Shown in pieces: positions 9,274 through 18,174 of a stretch of 64,000 nucleotides of DNA. Position 1 is the stretch's first letter; each line of letters begins with the position of its first letter. The notes beneath the pieces were generated by a model. It was given only the letters and a program-made list of their open reading frames with translations, searched no databases and was not told the origin of the DNA. The translations under genes and the position numbers were made by a program. The stretch spans positions 434,001 to 498,000 of the forward strand of contig JAMPUU010000012.1 of NCBI GenBank assembly GCA_030144965.1, given 5' to 3'. Source of the DNA: Nitrospira sp. BO4. Its GTDB lineage: Bacteria; Nitrospirota; Nitrospiria; Nitrospirales; Nitrospiraceae.

Positions 9274-10740
9274 TTACGAAGCCTTCTTTGCCGAGCGTTT
9301 GATTCCCTGGAGTGCGTCCGCCACGAGTTCTAACCTCATCCCGCGAGACGCCTTGATCAGCACGACATCTCCTGCTTTGACGATGGCTTTCACAGCAGCG
9401 GCAGCAGTTCGTGCATCCCGCGCTTCAAAAATGTGAGTGTGATCAAGCCCCGCCTGCCGTGCCCCTTTAGCAATGCTTCGGCCTAACGCGCCGCAAGCCA
9501 CAAGTTGATCGACCCCATGACGCGCCACAAATCCGCCGACCTCTTCGTGCATCTGAACGGCGTTCGGACCGAGTTCCAGCATGTCTCCCAAAACTGCGAT
9601 CTTTTTTCGGTTCGTTCCAGCTTGCGCGAGCAGCTGCACTGCCGCTTTCATGGAGGCTGGGTTGGCATTGTAACAGTCGATGATCAGCTTCACGCCGCGA
9701 TTGACCAACACCTGCGACCGCATGGCAGCGGGTCGAAAATGGGAGAGTCCCTGAGCGATGACCGCTCCAGGAAGACCCAAAACTGATCCGACCGCTCCTG
9801 CGGCCAGAGCATTGGTGACGTTGTGCTCCCCTTGGACTCGAATATGAACGATCGTATGCCGTACCTTTCCTGGGAGCAGAAGACGAAAGATCGTCCCGTT
9901 GCGCCCGTCGGATTTCACATCCATCGCACGGACGTCGGCCTTCGATGAAAACCCAAACGACACCACCCGACATCGAGCTCTCGCGGCAAGATAATCAAAG
10001 TACGCATCATCGGCGTTGAGAATCGCCGTCCCGTCGGCCGGGAGCAGATCGAGCAACTCCCCTTTCGCTTGAGCGGATGCGTCCATACTCCCGAAAAACT
10101 CGAGATGGTCGGGACCGATATTCGTAATAATCCCGATCGTGGGCCGAACGATTTCGCAGAGCCTGGTCGTCTGACCGAGGTTATCGACCCCCATCTCGAT
10201 GACGGCCCCTTTGTGCCGATCATTGAGGCGAAGCAAGGTCTGCGGAACTCCCAACCGGTTGTTCAGGTTCCCCTCGGTCTTGAGGATTTTCCAGTGATGC
10301 GCCATGACGCTCGCGACCATTTCCTTCGTCGTCGTCTTGCCGTTACTTCCTGTGACCGCGACGACAGGAATCTGAAATCGGCTCCGGTGGTAGGCGGCCA
10401 ACTGCTGGTAGGCAAAGAGCGGATCGCGCACACCCAGAATAAACGGTGCCGTGCGTTTCGAGCCTGGCTTGAGGGCAAGCCTCGAAACATCGTAGGAATC
10501 GAGCACGATGGCGCCGGCCGCTCCGCGCGACAGCGCCGTCGCTACGAAGTTGTGTCCGTCAAATCGATCTCCTCGTATCGCCAGAAAGAGATCGCCCGGC
10601 TGGAGAGACCGAGTATCGAGGCTGATGCGGCGTATGCGCTGCTTCGTCCACCCGGCTCCTCCGCCGGCCAAGACTCGATCGCTGATCACTTCCCGCAATT
10701 CTTCGACGGTAAACAGCGCCATCTGGATGCTTCCCTGCAC
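9274..10740 (-). CDS. murF: UDP-N-acetylmuramoyl-tripeptide--D-alanyl-D-alanine ligase MurF
   Basis: Mur ligase of about 488 aa that attaches D-Ala-D-Ala to the UDP-MurNAc-tripeptide. Motifs: LQPGDLFLAIRGDRFDGHNFV near the N-terminus, the ATP loop AVTGSNGKTTTKEMVA, NRLGVPQTLLRL, NIGPDHLEFFGS, DCYNANPASMKAA (typical MurF), and AVLGDMLELGPNAVQMHEEVG. The ATG at 10740 has AGGA eight bases upstream; an ATG at 10722 (MALFTVEEL) is also possible. It is 22 nt from the murE stop and 14 nt from mraY. Confidence 0.96.
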   Translation of the reverse strand: MQGSIQMALFTVEELREVISDRVLAGGGAGWTKQRIRRISLDTRSLQPGDLFLAIRGDRFDGHNFVATALSRGAAGAIVLDSYDVSRLALKPGSKRTAPFILGVRDPLFAYQQLAAYHRSRFQIPVVAVTGSNGKTTTKEMVASVMAHHWKILKTEGNLNNRLGVPQTLLRLNDRHKGAVIEMGVDNLGQTTRLCEIVRPTIGIITNIGPDHLEFFGSMDASAQAKGELLDLLPADGTAILNADDAYFDYLAARARCRVVSFGFSSKADVRAMDVKSDGRNGTIFRLLLPGKVRHTIVHIRVQGEHNVTNALAAGAVGSVLGLPGAVIAQGLSHFRPAAMRSQVLVNRGVKLIIDCYNANPASMKAAVQLLAQAGTNRKKIAVLGDMLELGPNAVQMHEEVGGFVARHGVDQLVACGALGRSIAKGARQAGLDHTHIFEARDARTAAAAVKAIVKAGDVVLIKASRGMRLELVADALQGIKRSAKKAS

Positions 10741-10762
10741 CGACCGGTTCCTATACCTTGAG

Positions 10763-12265
10763 CTAGACGCGGACGCCGAGTCGTTCGATCGCGTCGCGCG
10801 CGACTTCGCGATCGTCGAAATGAAACTTCTGTGTGCCGATGATCTGGTAATCCTCGTGCCCTTTGCCGGCGATCAACACCATATCTCCTGCGCGGGCTTC
10901 CCGCACAGCTTCCTTAATGGCCTCCCGTCGATCAGCTACTTTTCGATATTGGACGTGTGACCGTTGTCGCAGTGCGTCGATTACTCCGACCTCTACTTGT
11001 TCGAGAATGGCGTGGGGATCCTCGGTCCGAGGATTGTCCGAAGTGAGAATCACGACATCACTGTAGCCCACTGCCGCTGCTCCCATCTTCGGCCTCTTCC
11101 CCCGATCGCGATCTCCACCGCACCCAAACACCGTGATAATGCGTCCGGTCTTCAGCACTTGTGCGGCCGTCAGCAGCCGGACGAGAGCGTCTTCGGTATG
11201 GGCATAATCCACGACGACTGTAAACGGCTGCCCCGCCATGACACGTTCAAACCGTCCCGGCACATTGATCACCCTATCCACAGCCTGACGGATTTGATCG
11301 GGTGTCGCCCCTTCGTGAAGCGCCACTCCGATAGCAGCCAGTAAGTTGTAGACGTTATGCTCACCCACAAGATGACTCTCCACGGGAAAGTTTCCGACCG
11401 GAGTCGCAGCGGTAAAGGATGTCCCCTGAAGCGACAACCGTACCGCTTCGGCACGCAAATCCGCTTTGTTCTTTAACGCATAGGTCCAAACCGGGGCAGG
11501 GCACTGCTCGGCAATACGGTTTCCATAGGAGTCATCCGCGTTGACGATGGCCCGCTTATTCGCCTTGTGTCCTCCGGTCAATCCGGTAAAGAGTCGCAAC
11601 TTTGCCTGAAAGTACTCCTCCATCGTCTTGTGAAAATCGAGATGATCCTGCGTCAGATTCGAAAAAACGGCCACGTCGTATTCGCATCCACTCGTGCGAT
11701 CCTGCGCCAAGGCATGAGAAGATACTTCCATCACGGCGGTGGCACACCCGGCAGCCACCATCTTGTCGAGCAGCTGCTGTAATTCGAGGGCACCGGGAGT
11801 CGTGTGCGCTGCCGGTATCGTATTCCCGCCGATCTGATACGCAACAGTTCCTATCAATCCCACTTGGCGGCCCAACGCTTCCAACAGGGCTTTGCAGACA
11901 TACGTCGTGGTGGTCTTACCGTTCGTCCCCGTGACACCGATCATCCGAATCTGCGAGGATGGCTCTCCATAGAACCGGCTCCCCAGAAGCCCGAGCGCCT
12001 TCCGGGAATCCTCAACCTGTACGAACGGAACGGAAACCTCACACGCCGGCTGCTGCGTAACCAGCGCTGCCATCCCCCCCCTCATTGCCGCCGGAATGAA
12101 GTGGTGCCCATCGACCCGTTCTCCTTTCACGGCGACAAAGAGGCTTCCGGCCGAGACGGCTCGAGAATCATCGGTGATGGCGCTTATCGACACGCCGAGA
12201 TCTCCGTGCTGTTCAAGAATCCTCACATGTCCTTCAAGCGCTTGAAGCATGGTTGCAAAGGTCAT
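10763..12265 (-). CDS. murE: UDP-MurNAc-L-alanyl-D-glutamate--meso-diaminopimelate ligase MurE
   Basis: Mur ligase of 500 aa adding the third stem-peptide residue. Motifs: SAGSLFVAVKGERVDGHHFI, the ATP loop GVTGTNGKTTTTYVCKALL, the middle-domain EVSSHALAQDRTSG, NLTQDHLDFHKTMEEYF, VVDYAHTEDALVRLL, FGCGGDRDRGKRPKM, and the specificity motif SDNPRTEDP. In the family the DNPR motif marks meso-diaminopimelate as substrate, so the peptidoglycan should be of the m-DAP type. The ATG at 12265 has GGAA six bases upstream; ATG 12271 and TTG 12277 are in-frame alternatives. It follows the ftsI stop by less than 20 nt. Confidence 0.96.
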   Translation of the reverse strand: MTFATMLQALEGHVRILEQHGDLGVSISAITDDSRAVSAGSLFVAVKGERVDGHHFIPAAMRGGMAALVTQQPACEVSVPFVQVEDSRKALGLLGSRFYGEPSSQIRMIGVTGTNGKTTTTYVCKALLEALGRQVGLIGTVAYQIGGNTIPAAHTTPGALELQQLLDKMVAAGCATAVMEVSSHALAQDRTSGCEYDVAVFSNLTQDHLDFHKTMEEYFQAKLRLFTGLTGGHKANKRAIVNADDSYGNRIAEQCPAPVWTYALKNKADLRAEAVRLSLQGTSFTAATPVGNFPVESHLVGEHNVYNLLAAIGVALHEGATPDQIRQAVDRVINVPGRFERVMAGQPFTVVVDYAHTEDALVRLLTAAQVLKTGRIITVFGCGGDRDRGKRPKMGAAAVGYSDVVILTSDNPRTEDPHAILEQVEVGVIDALRQRSHVQYRKVADRREAIKEAVREARAGDMVLIAGKGHEDYQIIGTQKFHFDDREVARDAIERLGVRV

Positions 12266-12283
12266 CGGCATTTCCAAGTACGA

Positions 12284-14002
12284 TCACGATTTCCGCGGAG
12301 CCATCGCCAACGTGACCGGCTCATTCGAGGACACGCCCAAGTAACCTAACACCTGCTCGCCGACACGACTGAATATCGGAGCAGCCACTGTCCCGCCCCA
12401 GGCTTCACCCTGAGGTTCGTCGATGACCACAATCATGGCAAGCCGCGGGCTGTCTGCCGGGACATATCCCGCGAATGAAGACACGAATCGAGAGTTCGAA
12501 TAGGTTCCTGTCCGAGGATCGATCTTTTGAGCCGTTCCGGTTTTCCCAGCGACCCTGAATCCAGGAATGGCCGCCTTCACCCCGGTGCCGTCCGTGACGA
12601 CGCCTTCAAGAATCTTCGTCACGCTATGGGCGGTTTCCGGAGAAATCACGCGTCGCTTCACCTGAGGAGGCACCTGTTTAATGATATGACCCTCAGCGTC
12701 TCGGATTTCTGAAACCACGTAGGGCTTCATCAGCACACCGCCGTTTGCAAGAGCGCCGACAGCGGATACCATTTGAATCGGCGTGACACCGATCTCCTGC
12801 CCCATTGAAATAGACGCGACGGAGCGGCGGCCCCAGTCTTTCGGATTCTTGACCAACCCCGCCCCTTCTCCGGGAAGATCAATCTCCGTTCGCTGCCCGA
12901 ATCCGAATGCTTGAAGATAGCGATACAGCCGCTGTTCTCCCAACGCCATGCCGGTCTTCGCGGCTCCGATGTTACTGGACTTCTGAATAACCTCGGCAAA
13001 GGAGATCCACCCCAGCTTTTCATGATCATGAATCACGGTGTTCGCGACAGTCATGTGCCCGTGCTCTCCAAACACCATCGTATTCGGCTTCACCACCCGC
13101 TCCTCAATGGCGGCCGCAGCCATCATGGCCTTCATGGTTGACCCTGGTTCATACGCATCGGTGAGGGCCTTGTTTCGCCAGCGATCAGGACTCAAAGCAG
13201 AAACGACATTCGGATCGAATCGCGGGCTGATCGCCATAGCCAGCAGCGCTCCCGTCTTCGGATCAAGCACAATCATCACACCCGATTTTGCCTGGGCGCG
13301 GGAGACGGCATCTTCCAGCTCCCTTTCCGCAATATACTGAATCACCTCATCGATCGTGAGCGTGAGACTATGACCCGACGTGGGAGTCCGCTCCATCAAA
13401 CCCTTGGGGAATACCGTACGTCCGAAGGCATCACGCTGCAGCACCATCATGCGCTTCTCGCCGTGCAGGGATGATTCGTAGCGACGCTCCACGCCTTCCA
13501 ATCCTTCGCCGTCCATACCCGCAAAACCCAACACATGCGCGAGGAGTGGTCCTTTGGGGTAGAATCGCCGCCCTTCCATCACAACCCCGACTCCGTCAAG
13601 CGACAAGCGATCAAGTCGGCGCCCCTGCTCAGGGTCCAGTTTTCGAGCCAACCATACGAAACTCCGGTCCTGTCGAAGCTTTCTCTCCAACTCATCAATC
13701 CGCACATGAAGAACAGGCGACAGCTGCCGAGCAGTCCTGGCGGGACTTTCCAGCGTCGTGGGGACTCCGAACACGGACGGCACCTCTACGTTCATGGCGA
13801 GAATCTTGCCGTGCCGGTCGACAATGGTGCCGCGCGCCCCTTCAAGCGAGACTGTTTTCTGATGCTGTCGGTCCGCTTTGACGGAGAGTTCAGCCGCCTG
13901 CAAAACTTGCAAAGTGACCAGCCGGAACAGAACCACTCCAAACCCACCGAGCAACACCAGCAGCAACACGTATCGACGGCCACGAGAGAAAGAACCGGAC
14001 AC
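12284..14002 (-). CDS. ftsI: Septal peptidoglycan transpeptidase FtsI (PBP3 / class B PBP)
   Basis: Class B penicillin-binding protein of 572 aa, with one N-terminal membrane segment (YVLLLVLLGGFGVVLFRL), a dimerisation/pedestal domain, then the transpeptidase domain. The three active-site motifs are present: STMK in AYEPGSTMKAMM (nucleophile Ser), SSN in IQKSSNIGAAKTG, and KTG in FRVAGKTGTAQKI. It cross-links septal peptidoglycan with FtsW. There is no C-terminal PASTA repeat. The start is GTG at 14002, overlapping the ftsL stop as TAGTG. Ribosomes could re-initiate there; no separate strong ribosome binding site is needed. Confidence 0.96.
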   Translation of the reverse strand: MSGSFSRGRRYVLLLVLLGGFGVVLFRLVTLQVLQAAELSVKADRQHQKTVSLEGARGTIVDRHGKILAMNVEVPSVFGVPTTLESPARTARQLSPVLHVRIDELERKLRQDRSFVWLARKLDPEQGRRLDRLSLDGVGVVMEGRRFYPKGPLLAHVLGFAGMDGEGLEGVERRYESSLHGEKRMMVLQRDAFGRTVFPKGLMERTPTSGHSLTLTIDEVIQYIAERELEDAVSRAQAKSGVMIVLDPKTGALLAMAISPRFDPNVVSALSPDRWRNKALTDAYEPGSTMKAMMAAAAIEERVVKPNTMVFGEHGHMTVANTVIHDHEKLGWISFAEVIQKSSNIGAAKTGMALGEQRLYRYLQAFGFGQRTEIDLPGEGAGLVKNPKDWGRRSVASISMGQEIGVTPIQMVSAVGALANGGVLMKPYVVSEIRDAEGHIIKQVPPQVKRRVISPETAHSVTKILEGVVTDGTGVKAAIPGFRVAGKTGTAQKIDPRTGTYSNSRFVSSFAGYVPADSPRLAMIVVIDEPQGEAWGGTVAAPIFSRVGEQVLGYLGVSSNEPVTLAMAPRKS

Positions 14003-14334
14003 TAGTACCTCCCACTGGGAAGATCATTTCTAGCGACTTTCACTTCGGTCGGCACAACGTCTGTGGGCTGGACACCGCTCGGCTTGGTTTGAACCACGAT
14101 AACCTGACCCTGCTGGGGCAGACTCATACCCAGTTTTTCTGTCGCCACCTTCGCAATCCGGTCGGACGCACTCAATGCCGAAACCTTGACGCGGAGCTCG
14201 TCCCGCTGACGCTCCAACACCGTCTTGTCACGCTTCAACCGTTCGATGTGATAACCGACCCGAACCATATCCACGCGCTCCCACACAAACACAAATACCA
14301 GACAAAGCCCTATGAGAATGGTGAGAGTCTTCAT
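14002..14334 (-). CDS. ftsL: Cell division protein FtsL
   Basis: Small bitopic protein of 110 aa: a single N-terminal hydrophobic segment (LTILIGLCLVFVFVWERV) followed by a periplasmic heptad-rich stretch (YHIERLKRDKTVLERQRDEL) that suits the FtsL-FtsB coiled coil, and then a conserved-looking IAKVATEKLGMSLPQQGQVI segment. The ATG at 14334 overlaps the rsmH stop as ATGA, and its own stop overlaps the ftsI GTG. An upstream extension in the same frame is an antisense reading of rsmH and is rejected. FtsL is very divergent in sequence, so the assignment relies on topology and its position between rsmH and ftsI. Confidence 0.92.
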   Translation of the reverse strand: MKTLTILIGLCLVFVFVWERVDMVRVGYHIERLKRDKTVLERQRDELRVKVSALSASDRIAKVATEKLGMSLPQQGQVIVVQTKPSGVQPTDVVPTEVKVARNDLPSGRY

Positions 14335-15263
14335 GAAAGCCTCGACTTCGGTTGATGTTCCGCGACTCGCAACTTGGCGCTTCGCGACCGTGGATTCGCT
14401 GCACACTCTTCTGCGGAGGGAAGGATCGGTTTCTTCGTGAGCACTGAAAGCCTGGCTTCGGTCCCTTGGGCGAGAGACCGGAACGTATGTTTGACAATAC
14501 GGTCTTCGAGAGAGTGAAAAGAGATCGCGCAGATTCTCCCGCCGGTCGACAGGACTTCTGCCGCATCTCGCAGCGACGGCTCCAAGCTCTCCAGTTCTTG
14601 ATTCACCGCGATGCGAAGGGCCTGAAACGTCCGTGTCGCACAATGGATCCGTCCATGACGATAAGAAGCCGGCACCGATCGAGCGATGACGGACACGAGC
14701 GTCTCTGTAGTCTCGATGAAGCGGCGCTGTCTTTCTTGTACGATCGCTCGAGCAATGCGCCGCGCATATCGCTCTTCTCCATACTGAAAAATGATGTCGG
14801 CGAGTTCGTGTTCCGGAGTGCCATTCACCAAGTCGGCGGCGGTTTGACCTGTCGTTTGATCCATGCGCATATCGAGCGGGCCTTCTCGCTGAAAGCTGAA
14901 CCCTCGCGAAGCATCGTTCAGCTGCGGAGACGAGACACCGAAATCGAAGAGCACACCGTCCACCGTAGAGACACCGGCTTCGACAAGATGCCGCTTCAAG
15001 TCTCGATAGTGTCCTTGGCGCAACACGATGCGTTCACCAAATCGAATCAACCGCTGCCGACAGAAATCAATCGCCTGGGAATCTCTATCTAGTCCTATGA
15101 CTCGTGTTCCGGCCGCACTTGATTCCAGAAGCAATTCTGCATGCCCACCATATCCCACCGTACAATCAAGAATCGTCATTGGCTGATGCGAAACGAGCCA
15201 ATGAAGAACTTCCTGACTAAGTACTGGAACATGCACGAATTCATTAACAATACTTTCACCCAC
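14331..15263 (-). CDS. rsmH: 16S rRNA (cytosine1402-N4)-methyltransferase RsmH (MraW)
   Basis: SAM-dependent methyltransferase of 310 aa that N4-methylates C1402 of 16S rRNA. Signatures: the start region FVHVPVLSQEVLHWL, SAM loop DCTVGYGGHAELLL, VDGVLFDFGVSSPQLNDASRGFSF, PLDMRMDQ, the helical insert with YGEERYARRIARAIV, TRTFQALRIAVNQEL and ISFHSLEDRIVKHTF. The start is GTG at 15263; no in-frame ATG is available nearby. It is the first gene of the dcw transcript here, with no mraZ upstream, and sits about 23 nt below a predicted transcription start. Confidence 0.96.
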   Translation of the reverse strand: MGESIVNEFVHVPVLSQEVLHWLVSHQPMTILDCTVGYGGHAELLLESSAAGTRVIGLDRDSQAIDFCRQRLIRFGERIVLRQGHYRDLKRHLVEAGVSTVDGVLFDFGVSSPQLNDASRGFSFQREGPLDMRMDQTTGQTAADLVNGTPEHELADIIFQYGEERYARRIARAIVQERQRRFIETTETLVSVIARSVPASYRHGRIHCATRTFQALRIAVNQELESLEPSLRDAAEVLSTGGRICAISFHSLEDRIVKHTFRSLAQGTEARLSVLTKKPILPSAEECAANPRSRSAKLRVAEHQPKSRLS

Positions 15264-15292
15264 TCATTACCACTTTCGCCCACACCTAGCGA

Positions 15293-15320
15293 AGTATACT
15301 CTCGCCTTTGTGGTTGTCAA
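15293..15320 (-). promoter_or_regulatory. Sigma70-type promoter of the dcw cluster
   Basis: On the minus strand a perfect TTGACA (15320-15315) is followed by a 16-nt spacer and TATACT (15298-15293). The expected transcription start falls near 15286, giving a leader of roughly 23 nt to the rsmH GTG. This is the only near-consensus promoter I found ahead of the cluster. Prediction from sequence only. Confidence 0.75.
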
Positions 15321-15520
15321 CAGTATTTTCAGTAACTTAGAGAGTTCTCATCTATCTGGGCTATCAGGAGATATTGAGAAGTCATGGGAGGGGCAACTTT
15401 CGATCATTTTGCCCTTCTCCATACGGTTGTGCATGGTCTTCGTGGGAACCGAAATCTTTTCGGCCCTCCAACTCTTGAGGTTTCGTTGACTTCCAAGGAC
15501 TTGAGTTAGAAAATGCTTTC

Positions 15521-16621
15521 ATGCATACGCAACGTTCAACCATCCCACTTGCAGGCCTCTTCTTTTTCATTCTCTTGCTCTCTGGTCTCGAGCAGACCGG
15601 GGCGAAGGACTTCAATCCCGACAATCCCCTCAACCAACCGGCTCCCGTCTATTGGTGCCCGGGCAAGACATCCGACCAACAAATTTCAACGAAGAAAAGC
15701 TCAGACTGTCAACCGCTGTACGACCAGGAGACAGTAGAGGCTTTTCGAGAAAGCGCGCGAAAGCGCGGCTTCGATCTTCCGGAACGCGATCCCATAAAAA
15801 TCGTTGAATTGCAGAATGCCGCATCGAAATTTTCAGACCGCTATCGAACGTTCCTCTCCTGCTGCATGACGGGCAACGATGCGCCGGAACACATCATTGA
15901 CTTGATCGATGAAGCGAACCACATCCTACAAGCCGTTCAGCAAAAGGGTATCTACAATTCGACAGGGTTTGGGAAGGGACAAGGGGCCACTGTCGCCGGC
16001 CCCGGAAATGGCACGGGTAATGGAGGGCTCGGCGGTGGTGCTGGCGTGGCTCCCAAGCTTGGAACGTTCGCTCGTCAATTCACGCTCGGTGAAATTGTCG
16101 GGACAGTTGCACGCGCGCGTGAGGACCTGTTTCGACTCAAGACGCGCTTGGACACATTGAACGAGGCACAAGAGAGTCTCAGCGGGGTCGACTATGAAAG
16201 CAGCGGCCGGGTCAAAGTGAAAATCCAAGAGGAGGAAGAAGCGATCAGGAGAGAGTTTCAGGCCAAGAAGCCGCCGTCATCGGCTCCGACAGGAATGGAA
16301 ATTCAAGACACGACCCTGCGCTCACGAATCGGAGGGGACATCGAGGACACCAAGTTGAATTCCCAGTTCGGAGCAGACATCAATTCTGCCGTTTCCCCGT
16401 ACAGCAGAGTCAGTGAATCACTCCGACCGCGTCGAGGCAATGATATTCATGACAGCAACCTTCCGCACCGACCGGGAACGGATATACAGGATACGGTCGT
16501 CCCCAACAGCACCGGTTTCGAGGTCGACAAATCGCAAAACTACGAAGGAACCTCGACCGTTCCACGCCGAGGAGTCGGCGCCTCGATTGGAGATTCCGAT
16601 CTGAACAGCAGACGGCGGTAA
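15521..16621 (+). CDS. Secreted protein of unknown function with degenerate C-terminal repeats
   Basis: Predicted 366-aa exported protein: an N-terminal signal peptide (IPLAGLFFFILLLSGLEQTGA, probable cleavage near residue 30), a Cys-containing mature N-terminal part (VYWCPGK, SDCQPLY, FLSCCMTG), a helical middle part and a Gly-rich linker (GNGTGNGGLGGGAG). The last 100 residues contain loose repeats of the form DI-x-D-x-x-L-x-S-R-x-G (for example GGDIEDTKLNSQFG, GNDIHDSNLPHRPG, GTDIQDTVVPNSTG, ASIGDSDLNSRR). I do not recognise a family. It is divergent from the dcw cluster and ends 8 nt before the convergent beta-propeller gene. The ribosome binding site is weak. Confidence 0.8.
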   Translation: MHTQRSTIPLAGLFFFILLLSGLEQTGAKDFNPDNPLNQPAPVYWCPGKTSDQQISTKKSSDCQPLYDQETVEAFRESARKRGFDLPERDPIKIVELQNAASKFSDRYRTFLSCCMTGNDAPEHIIDLIDEANHILQAVQQKGIYNSTGFGKGQGATVAGPGNGTGNGGLGGGAGVAPKLGTFARQFTLGEIVGTVARAREDLFRLKTRLDTLNEAQESLSGVDYESSGRVKVKIQEEEEAIRREFQAKKPPSSAPTGMEIQDTTLRSRIGGDIEDTKLNSQFGADINSAVSPYSRVSESLRPRRGNDIHDSNLPHRPGTDIQDTVVPNSTGFEVDKSQNYEGTSTVPRRGVGASIGDSDLNSRRR

Positions 16622-16629
16622 TCCTTCCG

Positions 16630-17658
16630 TTACGGCCCCCCTCCAACCACCGGCATCGGCTCCCAGGTGTCACCCGCGTTCTTGCTGCGATAGAGCCCGC
16701 TGCCGTTGGTCCCGGCATAGAACACTTTCGGATCCGTTGCACTTTGCGCGATTGTTCGAACGTTGGTGGTTGCGAATCCGCTATTAATCGCCTTCCACGT
16801 CAAGCCGCCATCCTCACTCTGATGCACTCCGTCCCGTCCCGTAATGTAGATCACACCTCGACGCGCGCGATCGAGCACCATCCCAACAATCATCTGATCG
16901 GCAAGCGACTCCCCGATCCGCTTCCACGCCTTGGCCGCATCGGTTGTTTTGTACAGCCCGGCCAGCGTGGCGGCGTAAACCGTATCAGGCTCGGACGGAT
17001 CGACCAGAATCGACGTGACGTTCAATGCCCTCGACGTTTTCAGCATGTCGGGCGGCACCAGTCCATTATTCACTTTCTCCCAATGACCGCCCTGGTCGAT
17101 TGACTTGTACACACCGCCGCTGGTTCCCGCATACAAAATAGCGGGTCTGGTGGGATCCATGCCCAGCGTCACGACCATCAGCACTTCCTTCATGCCTTCC
17201 ATTTTTTTCTTCCATTGTTCGCCCCCGTTCCTGGTTTCGAACACTCCCATCGTGGTGGCAAGAAAGATATGTTGCGCATCGGCGGGATCGAAAAGAAATT
17301 GATTCACCACAGACGTGATCGTCGCATCATCAAGTCCGGTGCGCATCGATGTCCAGCGCTGCCCGCCATCATGGCTCTTATAGACGGCATCACCCTTGGT
17401 GCCCGCATAGACCGTCGCGGGATACGCCGGATCGATCGCCATGGCGATTACGCGGGAATAACTCATTCCCTGAGACAAATTCGCCCACGTCTGCCCGCCA
17501 TCGCGGGACTTATAGATGTAGTCGTTCGTGGCGACGTAGATGATATCGGGATTCTGAGGATGGAGTTGGATGACGACGATCGCGTCACTGCGACCGCAAC
17601 CGACAAGAGCGGCCGTGAGAACGAAAGCCGCAACGAGGTTTCGCATAAGGGTGTGCAC
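16630..17658 (-). CDS. Seven-repeat BNR/VPS10-like beta-propeller lipoprotein
   Basis: Predicted lipoprotein of about 342 aa. The N-terminus has a hydrophobic stretch ending in the lipobox LVGC (AALVGCGRSDA). The rest is seven blade-like repeats with an Asp-box-type S/T-x-D-x-G-G-x-x-W pattern: SRDGGQTWANL, SHDGGQRWTSM, TRNGGEQWKKK, SIDQGGHWEKV, TTDAAKAWKRI, SEDGGLTWKAI and SKNAGDTWEPM. Between them come I-x-x-DP-x-x-P-x-x-x-YAGT strands. This fits the YCF48/sortilin-like propeller superfamily; no ligand can be assigned. It starts 5 nt after the yajQ stop (GTG 17658; ATG 17646 is an alternative) and is probably co-transcribed with yajQ. Confidence 0.85.
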   Translation of the reverse strand: MHTLMRNLVAAFVLTAALVGCGRSDAIVVIQLHPQNPDIIYVATNDYIYKSRDGGQTWANLSQGMSYSRVIAMAIDPAYPATVYAGTKGDAVYKSHDGGQRWTSMRTGLDDATITSVVNQFLFDPADAQHIFLATTMGVFETRNGGEQWKKKMEGMKEVLMVVTLGMDPTRPAILYAGTSGGVYKSIDQGGHWEKVNNGLVPPDMLKTSRALNVTSILVDPSEPDTVYAATLAGLYKTTDAAKAWKRIGESLADQMIVGMVLDRARRGVIYITGRDGVHQSEDGGLTWKAINSGFATTNVRTIAQSATDPKVFYAGTNGSGLYRSKNAGDTWEPMPVVGGGP

Positions 17659-17663
17659 GTCGC

Positions 17664-18161
17664 CTAGCGATAGTTCGTAAACTGCAGATCGATCTCAAAA
17701 TCCTTGCTCTTCAAAAAGGCGATCGCCGACTGCAGATCGTCCTTGCTCTTACTCAGCACCCGCACTTGCTCGCCCTGGATCTGCGCTTGGACTTTCAACT
17801 TCGAATCCTTGACCGCCTTGGTGATTTCCTTCGCTTTGTCTGATGCCAATCCGCTCTGAATCTTGGCCGTTTGCCGCACCGTCCCACTCAACGCCGGCTC
17901 GATCGCACCTTGAGTGAAGGCCTTCAGCGACACCCCGCGTTTCACACACTTGGCCTTGACGATCTCCTGCACCGCTTTCAGCTTGTACTCGTCGTCCGAG
18001 ACCACGACCAACTCCTTTTCCTTCTCTTTCAGCGTGATCTCGGTCTTCGAGTCCTTGAAATCGAACCGCTGCTTGATTTCCTTCGTCGCCTGATCCAGCG
18101 CGTTCTTCAGCTCCTGCATATTCACTTCCGACACGACATCAAATGAAAACTGATCAGCCAT
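17664..18161 (-). CDS. yajQ: YajQ family nucleotide-binding protein
   Basis: A 165-aa cytoplasmic protein matching the YajQ (UPF0234) family over its length. Visible are the start ADQFSFDVVSEVNMQELKNA, the central QRFDFKDSKTEI, LVVVSDDEYKLKAV, VKRGVSLKAFTQGAIE, and the end GEQVRVLSKSKDDLQSAI with FLKSKDFEIDLQFTNYR. The fold is two RRM-like domains. Members bind nucleotides or RNA, and some were reported as cyclic-di-GMP effectors; that role here is only suggested by the abundance of PilZ proteins nearby. Length is normal (E. coli 163 aa). Confidence 0.95.
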   Translation of the reverse strand: MADQFSFDVVSEVNMQELKNALDQATKEIKQRFDFKDSKTEITLKEKEKELVVVSDDEYKLKAVQEIVKAKCVKRGVSLKAFTQGAIEPALSGTVRQTAKIQSGLASDKAKEITKAVKDSKLKVQAQIQGEQVRVLSKSKDDLQSAIAFLKSKDFEIDLQFTNYR

Positions 18162-18174
18162 GTGTCAACCCCTT

